DNA from: DATAXV01 sp036272915
GTDB lineage: Bacteria; Chloroflexota; Dormibacteria; Dormibacterales; Dormibacteraceae
NCBI GenBank assembly: GCA_036272915.1
Contig: DATAXV010000056.1
Location: 1 to 32,599 of the forward strand
DNA length: 32,599 nt
Direction of reading: 5' to 3'
Shown: piece after piece, positions 30,406 to 32,599 of the stretch
How the letters are laid out: each line of letters starts with the position of its first letter
Numbering within the stretch: position 1 is the stretch's first letter
Notes under the pieces: generated by a model
What the model was told of the DNA's origin: nothing
Database searches by the model: none
The model's input: only the letters and a program-made list of their open reading frames with translations
Position numbers and translations under genes: made by a program

Positions 30406-32599
30406 TCAGGAGCCGATCGCCACCGCGAAGATGTGCATGGCGGTGACACTCGCCCCGACGTGGTCGCTGATGTCGGGGAACGTGATCGACTCCACCGTCT
30501 TCGTCGAGTCGACGGGGACGGTGGTGACGTAGACGTACATGTTCAGGGTCTGCGACGATCCGCCGTCGGAGTTGCGATAGGGCATCGTCGCGACGGCGGT
30601 GTCGGAACCGCTCGGACCACCCGCCCAGTCGTTGAAGGTCAGCGTCTGGGTCGTGATCGATCCGTCGGTGTAGTGGATCACCAGGGTGCCGCTGGAGGTG
30701 CCGCTGGTCGAGGTCCCGAGCACGCCGAGCGTGGTGTCGCCGCTCGCGCCCGGCACGAGCATGGTCTGGCCGGCGGCGAGGATGTTGTCGTTCGAGCAGG
30801 CCGCGGCGTCGGGCCAGGTGAAGGTGAGGCCGTCGCCGGCGACCGATCCGCCCGGGGTGATGTTGTCGGCCGCGAGCGCGTTGGCGGAGAGGCTGAAGCC
30901 GTCGCCGTCCATGTTCGCGCAGGCCTGGTCGTCGTCGGGCGAGATGCCGATGTTGTCGAAGTAGTCGGCCGGGTTGGAGCTCGGGGTGATCTCGAGGATC
31001 GCGGCGTTGGACGTCGCCCCGCCCGCGGTCACCACGCTGACCGTGGCCTCACTGCCGGGGACGACGTGCCACTCGTCGCCGGTGCCGCTCGGGCTGGGGA
31101 CGGTGAAGGCGACCGAGGTGTCGCTCCAGCTGTCGACCTGGACCGCCGCCGGACCGGCCGACGCGCCCCAGGTGACGCCGCTGTCGGTGAAGCCGACGGA
31201 GCTCCCTCCCTGGCTGGCGCCGAACCCGGAACCGCTGATCGTGACCTGCTGGCCGGCGTCCGCGGTCGCCGGCTGGATGCCGTCGACGATGGGGCCGCTC
31301 AGCGCCTGGCTCGAGGTGCCGATCGAAAAGACGTGCAGCGTGCCCTGGTCGGCGCTGATGGGCAGCGTGATCGAGGACAGGGTCTTGCCGGTGTCGACGG
31401 GCAGACCCGTGTAGAAGACGTAGTTCCCGAGCGACTGCTGGGTGCCGCAGTCGCAGTTCCGGACCGACAGCTTGGCGGCCTGGGTGTTGCCGGCGCTGGG
31501 CGTGTCCGCGCCGACGTTCAGGGTCCAGTCGGAGAGGGACAGATCGAAGTTGGCGGTCGACCCGTCGCTGTAGTTCAGCGTCACCTCGCCCTGGCTCGGC
31601 CCGCCGGCGGCGGCGCCCAGGAACCCGATCTGGGCGGTCCCGGTGGGGGCGGTGACGGGGATGGTCTGGCCGTCGGCCTGGATGTTGTCGGGGAAGCCCG
31701 CCTTCGAGACCGGCCAGGTGAGCTTGGTGCCGTTCTCGGTCACGGTCGCGCCGGGCGTCAGGCCGGCGCCGGCCAGCGCCTGCGCGGAGTAGCTGTAGCC
31801 GAGGCCGTCGAAGTCACCGGTGAGCTGGTCGGAGTCCGACGAGATGCCGGTGTTGTTGTAGTCGCGCAGGATGCTCGCCGGCGCCGCCACCAGCACCGTG
31901 AGGTAGCGTGTCGGCAGCTTGACCCCGTCGGCCTGGACCGAGACCGGGATCGTGTAGAAGTTCTGCGCGAGGCGGGACGAGGCGGACACCCGCAGCGTCA
32001 CCGGATCCTGGCCGTTGGGGCGGAGCGCGCCGCCGCCCTGCGAGGGGGTGACGCTGATGCCCGGCGGCGCCGAGACGCCGGCGTGGACGAGGACCGGCCT
32101 GTTGGTCAGGTTCTGCAGCCCGAGCGTCACCGTCTGCGAGGAGCCGGGGGCGACCGTCACCTGGGTGCTGGACAGCGACGCCGTCGCGTCGGGCACCGGC
32201 CCGGTCGGGATGGCCGCGTTGAGTGCGTCCATCGCTGAGCTCTGCCGGGCGGCGTCGGCGGAGTCGAAGGGACCTGCCCAGGTCAGCCCGAGCTGGTTCT
32301 GGCTGTTCCGGTCGTTGGCCCAGATCGACTGGACGTTGGTCTGGATGAACTGCAGGTAGGCCGGATCGTGGTCGAACTTGTAGAGGTACCAGAGGTTCCT
32401 CATGAAGATGCCCTTGAACTGCGGGCCGTCGCCACCGCAGCTGGGCTCGCAGGGCTCGACCAGGATCCCGTTGCTGTTGACCAGGCTCTTGGTGGCGGCG
32501 TTGGCGATCAGCTGCGCCTCATCGAGGTAGGAGCGATCGCCGGTGCTGCGATAGAGGTCGGTGAGCCCGCCGAGGATGACGCCCTGGTTGTAGGTCCAG
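30406..32599 (-). CDS. Multidomain GH76 (alpha-1,6-mannanase-like) protein, 5' end outside window
   Basis: About 730 C-terminal residues are visible. The visible part opens in the GH76 barrel (WTYNQGVILGGLTDLYRSTGD, then RNLWYLYKF to about residue 125), whose family hydrolyses alpha-1,6-mannan. Next come a NEW3-like beta-sandwich (about 130-225, TVAPGSSQTVTLGLQNLTNR), a ~175-residue module (YNNTGISSDSDQ to LHVFSIGTSS), an IPT/TIG domain (PIVDGIQPATADAGQQVTIS) and a second copy of the module (DNIGISPDDDQ to MHIFAVAIGS). The architecture implies a secreted, substrate-binding enzyme; the signal peptide and catalytic Asp pair would lie upstream of the window. A strong hairpin follows the stop. 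Confidence 0.9.
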   Translation of the reverse strand, partial: WTYNQGVILGGLTDLYRSTGDRSYLDEAQLIANAATKSLVNSNGILVEPCEPSCGGDGPQFKGIFMRNLWYLYKFDHDPAYLQFIQTNVQSIWANDRNSQNQLGLTWAGPFDSADAARQSSAMDALNAAIPTGPVPDATASLSSTQVTVAPGSSQTVTLGLQNLTNRPVLVHAGVSAPPGISVTPSQGGGALRPNGQDPVTLRVSASSRLAQNFYTIPVSVQADGVKLPTRYLTVLVAAPASILRDYNNTGISSDSDQLTGDFDGLGYSYSAQALAGAGLTPGATVTENGTKLTWPVSKAGFPDNIQADGQTIPVTAPTGTAQIGFLGAAAGGPSQGEVTLNYSDGSTANFDLSLSDWTLNVGADTPSAGNTQAAKLSVRNCDCGTQQSLGNYVFYTGLPVDTGKTLSSITLPISADQGTLHVFSIGTSSQALSGPIVDGIQPATADAGQQVTISGSGFGASQGGSSVGFTDSGVTWGASAGPAAVQVDSWSDTSVAFTVPSPSGTGDEWHVVPGSEATVSVVTAGGATSNAAILEITPSSNPADYFDNIGISPDDDQACANMDGDGFSLSANALAADNITPGGSVAGDGLTFTWPDAAACSNDNILAAGQTMLVPGASGDTTLGVLGTSTSGTSSGTLVIHYTDGSITTQTLTFNDWAGGPSGSDTAVATMPYRNSDGGSSQTLNMYVYVTTVPVDSTKTVESITFPDISDHVGASVTAMHIFAVAIGS

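Noticed and set aside
30379..32238. 619-codon plus-strand frame opposite the GH76 gene
   Set aside because: Its Gly/Arg/Val/Asp-rich translation is the reverse shadow of the GH76 protein, which has clear domains.
1..32599. tRNA genes, CRISPR arrays, insertion sequences or integrase attachment sites
   Set aside because: No T-loop signature, regular repeat-spacer pattern, transposase or integrase sequence, or flanking direct repeats were seen when reading both strands; this is by eye only.

Overview
The window is very GC-rich, densely coded DNA. It carries F420-type enzymes (a PPOX-family and a Ddn-like nitroreductase gene side by side), several TetR/MarR/WYL-controlled divergent gene pairs, and at least five genes whose start codon lies 6-8 nt behind a TANNNT -10 box without a clear Shine-Dalgarno sequence. 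This points to a soil Actinomycetota or another high-GC, F420-making terrabacterial lineage (Dormibacterota or Chloroflexota are possible). The assignment is inference; there is no rRNA or marker gene to settle it. I saw no tRNA, CRISPR array, insertion sequence or phage gene.

Layout. 67-1975: mannonate dehydratase and a FadR-type GntR regulator (hexuronate catabolism). 2031-5015: DUF899 protein, an alpha/beta-hydrolase that lacks its nucleophile, and a divergent MFS transporter. 5076-6453: TetR regulator divergent from an FMN reductase, with three operator-like repeats between them. 6454-6955: non-coding stretch with two similar promoter-like elements and a possible folded RNA. 6956-8194: secreted GH5 enzyme. 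8232-11389 (minus): two serine beta-lactamase-fold hydrolases flanking the wreck of a peptide ABC transporter; the substrate-binding protein and DppC are frameshifted and joined by an apparent deletion. 11475-12566: HAD hydrolase and an unidentified frameshifted remnant.

12567-14879: TetR regulator divergent from an ABC-2 exporter (ATPase plus permease), with two palindromic operators sitting on apparently leaderless promoters. 14876-16465: MarR regulator divergent from two F420-type enzymes. 16544-18609: a degenerate pterin-dehydratase/VOC fusion and a membrane-anchored protein of unknown function. 18739-20923: WYL regulator divergent from an epoxide hydrolase, with a perfect 25-bp palindrome between them. 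20935-24998: FGGY sugar kinase, a divergent trehalose-phosphate-synthase-like GT20 protein and an atypical orphan response regulator. 25092-27201: malate dehydrogenase and an MDR-family quinone oxidoreductase. 27200-32599: carbohydrate locus with a frameshifted carbohydrate-binding-like protein, a GH127 beta-L-arabinofuranosidase and the 3' part of a large multidomain GH76 protein.

Together the genes describe a saprophyte that breaks down plant or fungal polysaccharides (GH5, GH127, GH76, hexuronate and pentose/hexose kinase steps) and keeps several small, locally repressed detoxification or efflux modules. The most interesting signals are the operator architecture (palindromes on leaderless promoters), the decayed transporter cluster and several enzymes with altered catalytic residues. 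I did not find a clearly new multi-gene system.
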